Positions 1-9,910 of a stretch of DNA of 64,000 nt are shown one piece after another. Positions within the stretch are counted from its first letter, which is position 1, and every line of letters starts with the position of its first letter. The DNA comes from Brachypodium distachyon (Eukaryota; Streptophyta; Magnoliopsida; Poales; Poaceae). Under the pieces are notes generated by a model. The model was given only the letters and a program-made list of their open reading frames with translations. It was not told the DNA's origin and did not search any database. The stretch is from NCBI RefSeq assembly GCF_000005505.3, contig NC_016132.3, positions 22,310,501-22,374,500 on the forward strand, in the 5' to 3' direction. Both the position numbers and the translations under genes were made by a program.

Positions 1-1135
1 AGCGAGTATGTTTTTGGAAAAATGTTTTTGAAATAAAACCAAAATGTTTTATCTGGATGGAGTGGTATGATGGAGGCCAGTTGGCTGTCGGCAAATGTTG
101 TAGCCCCGTAACGGGTACACGCTCAGGAGAAGGTGGGGACCGCTGTCTAGAAATACAAGAGTTCAAACCTTCTCATGTACCCAAAGGCTTCTTGTGCAAC
201 CACTTGCTATTATGGGCTCTGACTTGGTCGACTAACTAGCGGGAAACCCTTACCTGGGTATCGCCATCCGGAGAGGAGCCAATGTGCTCATATGGGGCGG
301 GCGGTGCCAGAATTAGGTATCAGGGGGCTTCTAGTGAAAGACTTTGTCCCAATCTTTACCTGTTGCGCACACTTGTCGTGAGGCAATACTTTGGACTGAT
401 TGTGTCAAGTGGGTAAAGTGTACAAACCTCTCGAGAGTGTCAACCTAATCGATTAGCCATGCCCCTGGTTACGGGCGACTTTGAGTCATTAACTCAGGAG
501 AAATGGAGATCTTCAAGTTTTGTTTTCAAAAGCCCCAAAACTGTTTTGACTCGATGGAAGGTTCCACAGAATGAGTCAGGGAAAATGGATGCTATGTGAG
601 TGTCAGTTGACCCAGAGTGCATAACTAGGTCGTGGATTGAACATCCACAGAATGACCATACTATTGTTCAAACCCTGTTTTAACAAAACTTCAGGATAGA
701 GATTTTCAAAGGAAAATACTATGAGTATTTCGAAACCCCAAAAGCAGCATTTTGCAAAAACAACCCTAGTAGCCAAACTAGGAAATCCTTCATCATTTCA
801 ATGCATTTCTCCTAACCACACAGGTGTGACTTGCAAGTACATTCAATGTACTGACCTGCACCTATCATGTGCAGAGAGTGACGCATAAGAAGAAGACGCA
901 GGGTCACGAGTCTACACTCAACTTGCCTGTGGCGTTGATGGGACTCCCTCCTTATCAGTGTGTTTTATTTGAACTTCCGCTTGGCTTGTATTAAGTACTC
1001 TGGATTTGTTATTCGAACCGATGTAATAGACATGTGTATGGTATTTCATCAATGGAACTGTGTGTGCTAGCATTAGATCCAGGACTAGCACAGTTTACAC
1101 AGAGGTCCGGATCCTTACGGGTCTGGGTCGCCACA
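1..1135 (+). mobile_element. 3' part of a long LTR, Gypsy-type family L
   Basis: This stretch is nearly identical to 59,842-60,979, the 3' third of a complete 3.7-kb LTR elsewhere in the window, and ends in the same GGGTCGCCACA terminus. The 5' part lies outside the window, so it is unclear whether this is a solo LTR or one end of an element. The following base pairs (TTGCC) are the expected target duplication but cannot be checked. The short ORFs inside are non-coding. The family name is not known to me. Confidence 0.8.
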
Positions 1136-3084
1136 TTGCCGCAGAGACGCGATGGTGGTGCTTGCCATCGGTGCTCAGCGCTGATAGGTGCACTGCCATC
1201 GTGCCCTTGCCGCACCCCTCCAGCAGGCGTTCCAAGGTTAGAACCGATGCGTTCGACAACAGAACGGACAGCTAAGTACATGATCCTAGCCGCCTAGCTT
1301 TCTGATACTTAACGATTGGCTCGTTGGTGTGGTTCGAGTCTTGCGTGTGGCTGGGGTGTTAGAAGGACAATTGCGGGGGTAGTGCGCTCCCCATGCGGCT
1401 TGCGGGTCCGTCCCGTGCGCGCTTGCTTGGGAGTAGCTATCCCGCAAGCGGAGTGGCTCGTCACTGCAACTTGACCCCAGGTTGGCACTGCGGGTCCGTC
1501 TCGGGTCCCTGGTCTGGTTAAGTGGGTAGCGCGCGAGTCCCCAGGAACACAAGGCATAGCACGCGGAGGCCAGAAGATCCACCCCACGAGTCTATCGCGG
1601 GAACAAGAACCAAGTACCAAGTAGAACCAGAAAACGAAATTCATAAAAGTTGCGAACGTTTACATGGACTAATAAAAACCGTAATTGTTTAACGGCGCCG
1701 AGCGCGACACTTGCAGGAAACAAAAGGAAAGACAAAAACTAGCAGGGGACTAAGACGGCTGGTTGCCGGGGGCTTCCGCTGGGGCCTCCGGTTCCGGCTC
1801 CGGCTTCGTCTGCATCCGGTCCACCACTTCATCGACGAAACGGCTTACCGCCCTGGTGTGGGAGGGGCCGTCCTCGCTGTCCGACCACACATCCAGCAGC
1901 GTCTCGAAGGGGAAGTCAGTGTCCTCCGCGGCCTTGGCCTGCTCCTCCAGCTTCGTGCTTAGCACCTGGAGCAGGGAGGAGTAGCTGCTGACCAGCTCAC
2001 CCTTCTCGTTGAGGCGAGCCTGGGCTATCACGAGCACCTCCTCGTGCTCCTTGTTGGCCTTCTCCCGTGCCGCGGCTAGCGAGTCCAGTGGTTGCTGGTG
2101 CTCGGCGCGTTGGGCCTCCAGTTGCCGATGGAGCTCAGCCTCGGGGACGACCGGCGTTGCGGCCTCGTCCCTGGCCAGCCGAGCAAGACGTGTCTCACCT
2201 TGCAGCCGGGAGAGCTCCTGTCGCTCCCTCTCGACGTCTCGCCGCACCTCGCCGAGCTGGCCCTTCGCGAGCTCGTGGTGCTCCCTCACCTTGTTGAAGG
2301 AGGTGACGAACGCCAGCTGCTGCTCCTTGATGGCGTCAAGGAACTGGTGCCCCTGATCATAGATGTTCGGGTCCCACGTGATTGGGTCCCAAGTCTCCCC
2401 GGCAAGGATGCCGGCGTCTGGGCTGGAGGTAGCGGCGAACGACGATGAGACCCCCGCCGCGACGGTCTGGCCGGGAGGAGCATCATCTCCTTGCAGGGGA
2501 GCCACCTGCTGCTCCCCCGCCACTTCCTCCTCCACCCCTGCGTCCGAAGGTTGCGGGGCTGGTGGAGGAACAGCGCCCCCGGCAGGAGTCACCCCCTGCG
2601 GGGCTGCCGCGGGCTCCGTGCCTTCGGCCTGCGAGGCGGGGGGCGCGCTGCCTGGCCCCGCTCCGGTAGAGACGGTGGGGTGCCACCGTTGTGTCTGGGG
2701 CGGCGGGGCTTGGCGTGGAGGCCGCCTCTGGTTTATCCCCTGCCCCAACGTCCTCGACGTCGGAGGTGAGGTCGATCACCGCGTCGCCCGCCCCCGTTGA
2801 GGGCGCAACAATGCCTTAGACAAAGAACAAAATTAGTACTTTGGGTTAAGGTGGGGTACCCGGCGACGAACGCAAGGAGGCTCTGGACGAGTACCTTGCG
2901 GGGCCGCCGTGCTGGCAGGAGGAGCCTTGTCCCCCTCTGTCCTGGCTCCTGCAGCCGGGTGGTCTGCTGCGGGCTCCTCCTCCACCAGGATCGGGTCGGT
3001 GGCAAGTGTGGTGACGGCGCCGCTGGCCCCCGTGTTGGGTTGGCAGGCACTGACACGGGCCTGGGTGCGCAGCTTCTTGCTCGG
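1136..3084 (+). mobile_element. Tat-lineage Gypsy internal remnant (copy E)
   Basis: The sequence matches the reverse complement of the pol-to-3' LTR region of element C (roughly 48.8-51.2 kb). It holds the repeat-rich spacer, the 3' flank of the antisense gene and most of the antisense gene itself. Retrotransposon sense is therefore the plus strand. It is cut on the left by the L LTR and on the right by a Tat LTR in the opposite orientation (3,085), so gag-pol and both of its own LTRs are missing here. The spacer (1,136-1,749) has no credible gene. Confidence 0.7.
1750..3084 (-). pseudogene. Antisense gene of Tat element, copy E (C-terminal half)
   Basis: Two exons are visible on the minus strand: 3,084-2,895 and 2,814-1,750, separated by an 80-bp GT-AG intron (2,815-2,894). 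The donor is CAAG|GTACTC, the acceptor TCTAAG|GC, and the phase is 1, exactly matching intron 2 of copies B and C. Exon 3 encodes an acidic start (VIDLTSDVEDVG), a Pro/Ala-rich stretch, then a heptad-rich coiled coil that is shorter than in copy B. It ends with the conserved block FETLLDVWSDSEDGPSHT and a Glu/Pro-rich tail before a TAG stop. One frameshift lies between about 2,690 and 2,750, so the C-terminal frame differs from the frame entering exon 3. The 5' half, including the Transposase_28-like domain, was removed at the junction with the LTR at 3,085. Product function is unknown. Confidence 0.7.
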
Positions 3085-3984
3085 TGTCGTAGCACGGGGC
3101 TCAGACACCGGGGATGCGCGAGCACCCACGTTTATGTTCGGCAGTAGGCGACAGGGATCGCTCCGGCGATCGCCGGCGAGGCCAATGTGAAGCGTAAGAG
3201 CACAATGAACACGAGAACGCTTTTTACCCTGGTTCGAGCCACTCTGAGGTGTAAAACCCTACGTCTTGCCTCCGAGTTTGTTATTAGCCAGTGAACTAGG
3301 GTTTACAGGTTGCCGGGGGGAGTCCCCGGGTGCTCTCTCTTTCTGGCTAAGCGCTACTTGCCACTAGCAGTGAACTGAAAACCTGATCCTCCAACCGAAC
3401 CGGACCCAACCCTTTGATCGTTGGCGGGTGTCCTCCTTTTATACCCAAGGGGATACCACAGGTGCCTCGGTGCATGGGTGACAAATGGCAAACAAAGAGC
3501 TAGGGCAGCTCGGCCCCGCTACACTGGCTTGCACGCAGGTTGGGTAGCCCTGCAACTAGGGCCCTAGGTGCCTAAAATTTACACCAGGCCAGTCACTGTA
3601 GGCTGACTGGATGGGGAATCCCCTTTCTGTCAGGGCATTCAATGCTGGCGTGTGCTTCACTCCTTGTCCTGACAAACCCTGCACGCAGGGAGCTCGCCGA
3701 GCGGCCACGTGGCGCCACTGTCCTGCCCGCTCGGTCCCGCTCTTGTAACGGACACCTGCGCTCGGGAACGCCCTTCCCGGCAAGTTACCTTCCCAGGGGG
3801 CGCCTAGGCAGGATTTCTCTTGCTGCCCTCCAGGTCAACCCCCGTAGCCCGGCTAGCCCCGCCTTGCTGATGACTTGCCGGGCAGCTCGCGGGGTGCTGC
3901 CCGGGGTGCGATCCTCTCCGGAGAGCAAGCGAGGGGGCCTACGCGTCATGCAGCGGTGGGACCCCAGGTGCCACTGGTGCAACA
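3085..3984 (-). mobile_element. Tat-lineage LTR, 900 bp (3' LTR of copy A)
   Basis: Read on the minus strand it starts TGTTGCACCAGTGG and ends GTGCTACGACA. The neighbour on the right (3,985 onward) reads as the polypurine-like CCCGGGGACTAC immediately before the LTR, as in the other copies. A TATA box (TATAAAAGG on the minus strand) lies at about 3,433-3,441. Since the internal sequence lies to the right, this is the 3' LTR of a minus-strand element. The matching 5' LTR is gone. Confidence 0.85.
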
Positions 3985-4276
3985 GTAGTCCCCGGGCGTG
4001 GGCCGGCAACGCCTGTTCCCCGGTGGATTCTTCCCTGGTCAGTTGCTGGGCTACGCCCCTAACCGACGCGTGGGTCCCGAGCTGCTTCGGGTCCTCGTCT
4101 ATGCGCTGCTTCAAGGATTCTGCCGTTACGGGCAAAGTAGTGGGCGCGAGATTTCTGCCCTAACCTCCCCTTAAACACGGGTGGTTAAGGCCACGCCCTG
4201 TGCTATTCTCTTGAAGTGTAGTTATCCCAGCGCACCCGTATGGTGCAGATGCGACCGTCGCTTAGCGTCGGGGTGT

Positions 4277-4282
4277 TATAAG
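4277..4282 (+). promoter_or_regulatory. TATA box of antisense gene, copy A
   Basis: GTTATAAG lies 113 bp before the ATG at 4,390. It follows a block (GCGCACCCGTA) shared with copies B and C, where the TATA box lies 117 bp before the ATG. Conservation between diverged copies suggests a real core promoter on the strand opposite gag-pol; activity is inferred. Confidence 0.55.
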
Positions 4283-4389
4283 ACCCCACCGCTGCGCTGA
4301 GGAGCAAACACTTAGCCCCCCCGCCTTTCTTCTGCAACCTCACGCTCCCTCGCGCCCCTGAATCTAGCCAGCTTCCACCCACGTTTCCC

Positions 4390-4998
4390 ATGGTGCCCCC
4401 TGCTCCCAGGAAAGGGAAAGGCTCCAGGAAGCCTGCGGCCGGCAAGAGCGAGGCGGCCCCCAAGAAGCTCGCCTCGGAGAAGGACCAGAAGAGGCGGTCG
4501 CTGAGGGCGAGGTACGCCTTCTTCCGGCCCGGCTACAACGGCGAGGCGCTGGACAAGGTCGGGCACGCCGTCGCCTCGCGGTTCAATGAGTACGGGGAGA
4601 CTCTCATCTTCCCCGCCGACGCCGACCACCAGGAGAATGACTTCCGGGTGTTCGCGCGCTTCATCCTCGCCGGGTTGGTGGCTCCGTACTCTCTGTTCCT
4701 CCACACGCTCATGGAGGCGTACTGGCTCCGGGTGGCGCAGCTCCACCCACCTCCCTCTTCCTCCTCGCCGTCTTCCAGGTCCTCTGTGAGGCGTTCGTCA
4801 GAGTGATGCCGTCGGTGTTATTATTCTGGCACTACTTCTACCCGCGGGTCGAGCAGGCGGGGGTGATGTCGTCGGGGGTGGTCTTCCGCGCCCGCGACCG
4901 GATGAAATCGGAGTTCATCGTCCGGTCGAAGAAGAAGATCGAGAAGGAGTGGCGCGCGGACTGGTGCTGGGTTCGCGTGGAGGAACCCGAGGAGTTCA
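4390..4998 (+). pseudogene. Antisense Transposase_28-like gene, copy A (5' fragment)
   Basis: The ATG starts a Lys/Ala-rich basic leader (APRKGKGSRKP), followed by FFRPGYNGEA and ADADHQENDFRVFARF, which resemble the N-terminal half of the Transposase_28 family (putative gypsy-type transposon domain). The frame breaks near 4,745 and continues in another frame with MPSVLLFWHYFYPRV and KKIEKEWRADWCWVRVEEP. The match stops abruptly at GAGGAGTTCA, where it runs into the middle of a Tat LTR through the shared 5-mer GTTCA. The remaining exons are lost. The same leader and domain occur in copies B and C, so this is the 5' end of the same gene. Retrotransposon sense is the minus strand. Confidence 0.7.
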
Positions 4999-5411
4999 CT
5001 TGATCGAACGGCTAACGCCCTGTCGGTCGGCTCATTTAATGAGCCGTGCGCCTTACTTCTTACCCCGGTGGGGCCGCGCGCCCCACGCCCGCCACGTGCC
5101 CGCTTGGCGCTGTTGATCTGCTTACCGGGCCCCATGCTTGAGGCGGGGGCATGCGCCCGGGAACTCCCTGTCCCGGCAAGTCGATCCCCGGGAAGCACCC
5201 GAGCCCAACGCACCCGGGAACCTCCCCCCCGGGAAGCGGCTTCCCGGGAGGTGCCCAGGCGGGAATATTCCCCGAAGCCCCGCTAGCCCTTCCGGGCTGG
5301 TAGCTTGCGGGGCTGCTCGTAGCCACTGCCCGGGATGGAACTTCCCGAGAACTCAGGGACGGGGCCCACGCGTTGTGCAGCGGTGGTACCCCGGGTGCCA
5401 CTGGTGCGACA
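4994..5411 (-). mobile_element. Truncated Tat LTR (3' LTR of copy B)
   Basis: It matches the right-hand 400 bp of the LTRs at 45,411-46,421 and 61,728-62,734 and ends at the shared TGGTGCGACA terminus next to the polypurine-like tract (5,412 onward). The left part, including TATA, is missing. The breakpoint sits on a 5-bp identity (GTTCA) with the coding sequence of copy A, typical of illegitimate recombination. Confidence 0.8.
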
Positions 5412-5704
5412 GTAGCCCCGGGCGTGGGCCGGCATCACCTATTCGCGGAAGAGTCTCCCCCCTGGTCGGTTGCCGGGGTACGCACTCTACCGACGTGTGG
5501 GCTTCGATTTGCCGTGGGCCCGCGTCCCTTCGCTGCCCCGTGTACGGCGCTGTTACAAACGGAGTAGTGGGCGCGTGATTTCCGCCCTAACTTCCCCCCT
5601 AAATAGGAAAGTTAAGGCCACTCCGCACATTACTCCTAATGATTAGGAGTTATCGCCGCGCACCCGTAGGGTACGGAACCGGCCGTTACCAAACGACCAG
5701 GCGT

Positions 5705-5711
5705 TATAAAG
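5705..5711 (+). promoter_or_regulatory. TATA box of antisense gene, copy B
   Basis: GCGTTATAAAGCTATTACTG lies 117 bp before the ATG at 5,822. The block around it (from TAGGAGTTATC through the ATG) is almost the same as in copy C. Confidence 0.6.
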
Positions 5712-5821
5712 CTATTACTGTTGCCAAAAGGGGAAGAACACTCTGCCCCCATAGCCTTCGTCTTCATCCCCTTCCGCATCTCGCATCCCTACGCTCCTGC
5801 TAGCTTTTGCCCTCGCTTTAC

Positions 5822-8800
5822 ATGGCGGCCCCCACCACCAGAAAGGCGAAGGAGGTCCAGGTCTCAAAGAAAGCCACGGCCAGCAAGAGTGAGGTGGCAC
5901 CCAAGGCGGCCGCCGCCAAGGACCAGAAGAGGCGAGAGATGCGGGCCGCAGTCGCCTTCTTCCGCCCCGGCTACAACGGCGAGGCGCAGGGGAAACTCCG
6001 GCACGCCGTCGCCTCCAACTTCAATGAGCACGGGGAGACGCTGATCTTCCCGACGGGCGTCGAGCACCAGGACAACGACTTCCGGGTGTTCGCGCGCTTC
6101 CTCCTCTGCGGCCTGGTGCCGCCCTTCTCACTATTCCTCCACGCACTGATGGAGTCTTACTAGCTGCGGGTGACGCAGCTCCACCCCACGTCGTTGTTCC
6201 TCCTCGCCACCTTCCAGTTCCTCTGCGAGGCGTTCATGGGGGTGATGCCGTCGGTGGGGCTCTTCCGCCACTACTTCTACCCCCGCATTGACAACGCGAA
6301 GGTAATGTCGTCGGGGTTGGTATTCTGCGCCCGCGACCAGATGAAGTCTGAATTCATCGTCCGGTCGGGGAAGAAAATCGAAAAGGAGTGGCGAAGCGAT
6401 TGGTGTTGGGTCCGAGTGGAGGACCCCCAGGAGTTCATCCAGTCGCCGACGGAGCTGCCGCAACCCCAGAACGGCTGGCAGGATAGGTACCACCGCGACG
6501 TCGACCTCCTCCCCATCGTGGAGAAGATCAAGGCGCTGCGGTTAGCGGGGCTCACCGACGTGGACGTGGCACGCCCCTTCGTCCATCGGCGCATAGCCCC
6601 GCTGCAGCTATGCTCCCGGCCCGCGTGGATGTACACGGGCCCCGGGGACAGGACACGCCTCCAGCAGGACGGCATGGACTTGGAGACCCTCAGGACATGG
6701 GTGATGGGGATCTCCGGCGAGACATTCCAATCAATGGATTTCCCGCCAGGGGTTTCCTCCCTTCACGCCGGCGTCAAGGCGCTCAGTGACATCGTCGGCG
6801 CCTTCCCGCCCTGCAACGAGTGGGGGTTGATGGACGACACCCCCACCCGGGTCCCGCACGCTCCCCCGCAAGAGCGGGGGTGGATCTGAGCCCATCTAGC
6901 CCTCCCTCCAGTCGCCGGACGACGAGGCGGGCCAGGCGGCTACGTCCCCGGAGGTCATCGCCGTGGACGACGACGACGAAAGTAGCGACAGCGCGCCCCT
7001 GATCGTGAGAAAATCGAGTGCGTTTGCAGCGGCCGCAGCCTTCTCCTCGACGACGACGTCCGCCCCGGCAAGGGCCACCAACCTTGCGGGGGGGGCCGCT
7101 TCAGGGGCGCTCGTCGGCACCTCGGGGGCCGCCACGGCCACAGGGGCCGCGGGTGCCTCAGCAGCGGCCTCCGCCTCAGCGGCAGCCGCCAGCACCGAGG
7201 CAGCAGCCGGTCCCAGGGCGCCCGCCGGTACTTCGGTAGCGCCCGCGTCCGCAGGGGTCGCCGGAGTCTCGGCAACGGCCTTCGCCCCGGTAGCAGGAGC
7301 CTCCGCAAGCTCGGCTCCCGGCATCGCGGCGGCATCACCGTTGACACCTGGGGCTCTCCGGGTCACGACGACCCCGCGGGCTCCTACGGTGCCACCTGCT
7401 CGGGGGGTCTTCCGGGGCTTCGCGCTCCGGCGTAACCCCCCACGGAGGCAGGGCCGGCAACCGGTATGTCTTCGTTACTTCTCCGCAGCTGCAAGTTTTG
7501 TTAGCCAAACTCATGAACGTACCTCTTTTCGCAGTGAGCGGCAGCTCGCCCGCGGCAAGCCTCTTGGACGCTCCCGCCGGTGCAGGCGATGCAGGAGAGG
7601 CTCCCCCCGCAAGCCCGACAGCCGCGCAAGGTCACCATCCTGGTCACCCTTGTCCGTTTTTGATTGCCCCATTACTCGCCCATCCTCATGCTGGCCATCG
7701 TCACAGGCACAAGTGTGCCCACACCTGGAACGGGCGCGAACGTGGTTGATCTTGACCCGGTCGCCGAAGTAGCGGGGGTGGAGGTGGAGCCGGAACTGGC
7801 TCTCGCGTCAAGCCCCGCCGCGGCATAGACAGGGGCCGCGGTGGACACCGCCGCCGCTGTGACGGTGCCCGGCGACGCATACGCAGCTACGGACGCGACT
7901 GGCGTGGGCTCACCTGTCGCCCAGCAGGGGACAGCCCCCGCCGGGAGCGGGGGGCTTCCCCAACCCCGGGGTCCCTGGGTGCAGGCGCAGGGGAAGTTGC
8001 CAGGGAAGAACTGCAAGACCCCCGGGAGCAGGCTGGCGACCCCGCGCACAGCCCCACATCGGCAGCGGGGGCTTCATCGTCCTCGGCTGCTCTCCCTGGT
8101 ACTGACCTCGGCACCCTCACTAGAGTCGCTGGGAACCCCCTCACCTGGGATCCGAGCATCTTCGAGCGGGGGCACCGTTACTGGACGCCGTTAGGGACCA
8201 GTAACAGGCCTTCGTCACCTCCTTCAACGAGGTGAGGGAGCATCACGCTGCTGCCAAGAACCAACTTGGCGAGGTGTGGGAGGCCGTGGAGAGAGAGCGG
8301 CGAGAACTGCCCCGGCTGCACGAGGAGATGCGCCTCGTCGAGGAGGAGGCGCGGCTGGCTCGGCAAGCCCTGGAGGTCGCCCGGGAGCCGGTGGTCCCGG
8401 AGGCCGAGCTCCACCGGCAGCTGGAGGCCCCGCGCACGGAGCTTCAAGGGAAGCTGGACTCAATGGCGGCCCCCCTCGAGGCGACCAGGAAGGAACATGC
8501 CGAGGTGGTCGCGGCGGCCCAGACCCGGCTGGACGAGAAGAGTGTCCTGATCGCCAACTACCGCGGTGAAATACAAGGCGTTCGCGTCATGCTGGAGGTG
8601 CAAGTCAAGGCCACCGAAGATGCAATGGGAGCGGCGGCTCGGCACGAGACCGAGCTCAGCACCGCCAAGGACAGAGCGGCCAGGCTTGAGACAGAGCTGG
8701 CCGCCGTCCGGGAGGAGCTTGCCAAGGCCAGCAACGAGATCGCGGTGAAGACCGCGGAGCTCGCGGCGATGGAAGGCAACGTCCGCAAGGTTAAAAAGGC

Positions 8801-9188
8801 CACGCACGACGCTCGACTCCGTCACGGCCCGCTGATCGGGCAGCGGCAGATCGAGACGGAGAAGCTGCTGAAGATCGCCCAAGCGCCACGCGACCTGCTG
8901 CCCAAGTTCGAGCTGCAGGCGGCGGAAGTGGACGGGACAGATGTCACGACGCTGATCCCCTTCTTCTCCAATCTGGTGGGAAAGCTTGGGGCGCTCGACG
9001 TCTGGATCGCCCAGTATGGTGCCAACGAAGTCGCCAACTGCGCTCGGGAGGTTGCCGGGACAATCCTCCCACGGATTCATCTCCGGGACCCGGAGTTTCT
9101 CTTCGAGTCCCTATTGGACGCTTGGTCCGACAGCGAGGACAAGCCCACGCACACCCAAGCAGTGCACGAGTTCGTTGACGAGGTGGTC
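5822..9188 (+). pseudogene. Antisense Transposase_28-like/coiled-coil gene, copy B
   Basis: This copy keeps the longest coiled coil. Exon 1 is 5,822-7,463, exon 2 is 7,535-7,630 and exon 3 starts at 7,707. Intron 1 (7,464-7,534, 71 bp) and intron 2 (7,631-7,706, 76 bp) are GT-AG, both phase 1, with lengths equal to those of copy C. Exon 1 has the basic leader, the Transposase_28-like region (FFRPGYNGEA, FQFLCEAFMGVMPSVGLF, WRSDWCWVRVEDPQEF, HRRIAPLQLCSRPAWMYTGP), then an acidic patch (DDDDESSDS) and a long Ala-rich stretch. Exon 3 encodes about 250 residues of heptad-rich coiled coil (8,232-8,900) and the conserved LDVWIAQYGANEVANC and FESLLDAWSDSEDKPTHT blocks. Defects: TAG at 6,161 where copy C has CAG, a TAG near 6,928, a TAG near 7,827, frameshifts near 8,150-8,220, and loss of the 3' end at about 9,188 where a copia LTR begins. 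A nuclear role is only an inference from basic and acidic composition. Confidence 0.75.
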
Positions 9189-9910
9189 TTAGTCCCTTTT
9201 GCCTCACGATATACCTTGTCGAACTATAGGCGATTAATCGTCATCCCTTTAATAGTTCAACTCTCTTCTCGATCTGTGATATACGATTCATCCGACTAAC
9301 TCTTAGTCGATCGACCCGGTTAATAGTTAACCCAGTCGCGCATGGCCATGCTTCCCGAATCATATCACTCGAGAGGGCCCAGAGAATATCTCTCCAGTCG
9401 GAGGGGCAAAATCCCATCCTTGTTATCCACATCACACAGCTTGATTCTCAGTCAACCCGAACTCTGCCTTTATAACTGCCCTGTTACGGAACAACGTTTG
9501 ACAGAACCTAAGTTGGTGATCCACAACTTGGATTGTGCGATAACCTCAGGTCTAAGGATTACATTGATTGAGACATGCAAATGACGACCTACTCGTTGCA
9601 TCTCAATATGGGTCAGTCCGACTCGCTAAACTCTTTAGCCGAGTCCGTGTAAGCTGGAATGACATCACCATGCCCATGACAAGTGGAACCGAGTCATCAG
9701 CCAACTTTCACATTAGTCTAGGTTATGTGTCCAGCACAACCTCAATGACTAAGGACAATTTAGTATGAACAACATGAATACATAGTTTCACAATCAAATC
9801 ACATATTCAATGATACATATCAGATGTTCAAACAAGGACAACTTAATAATATTTATGAATACATTGGGAATTACATCATACATGATTGCCTCTAGGGCAT
9901 ATTCCCAACA
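9189..9910 (-). mobile_element. Truncated copia LTR (BARE/Angela-like relative)
   Basis: On the minus strand this begins TGTTGGGAATATGCCCTAGA at 9,910 and follows the copia solo LTR at 43,615 through its first half (shared phrases include GGGCCCTCTCGAGTGAT and ATATCGTGAGGCAAAAGG). It stops at about 9,189, fused to the end of antisense gene copy B. It is diverged from the 43.6-kb copy, so it belongs to a related subfamily. No target duplication can be checked. Confidence 0.8.

Noticed and set aside
2009..2800. Plus-strand ORFs across copy E
   Set aside because: Shadows of the minus-strand antisense gene, which has the conserved end block, intron and coiled coil.
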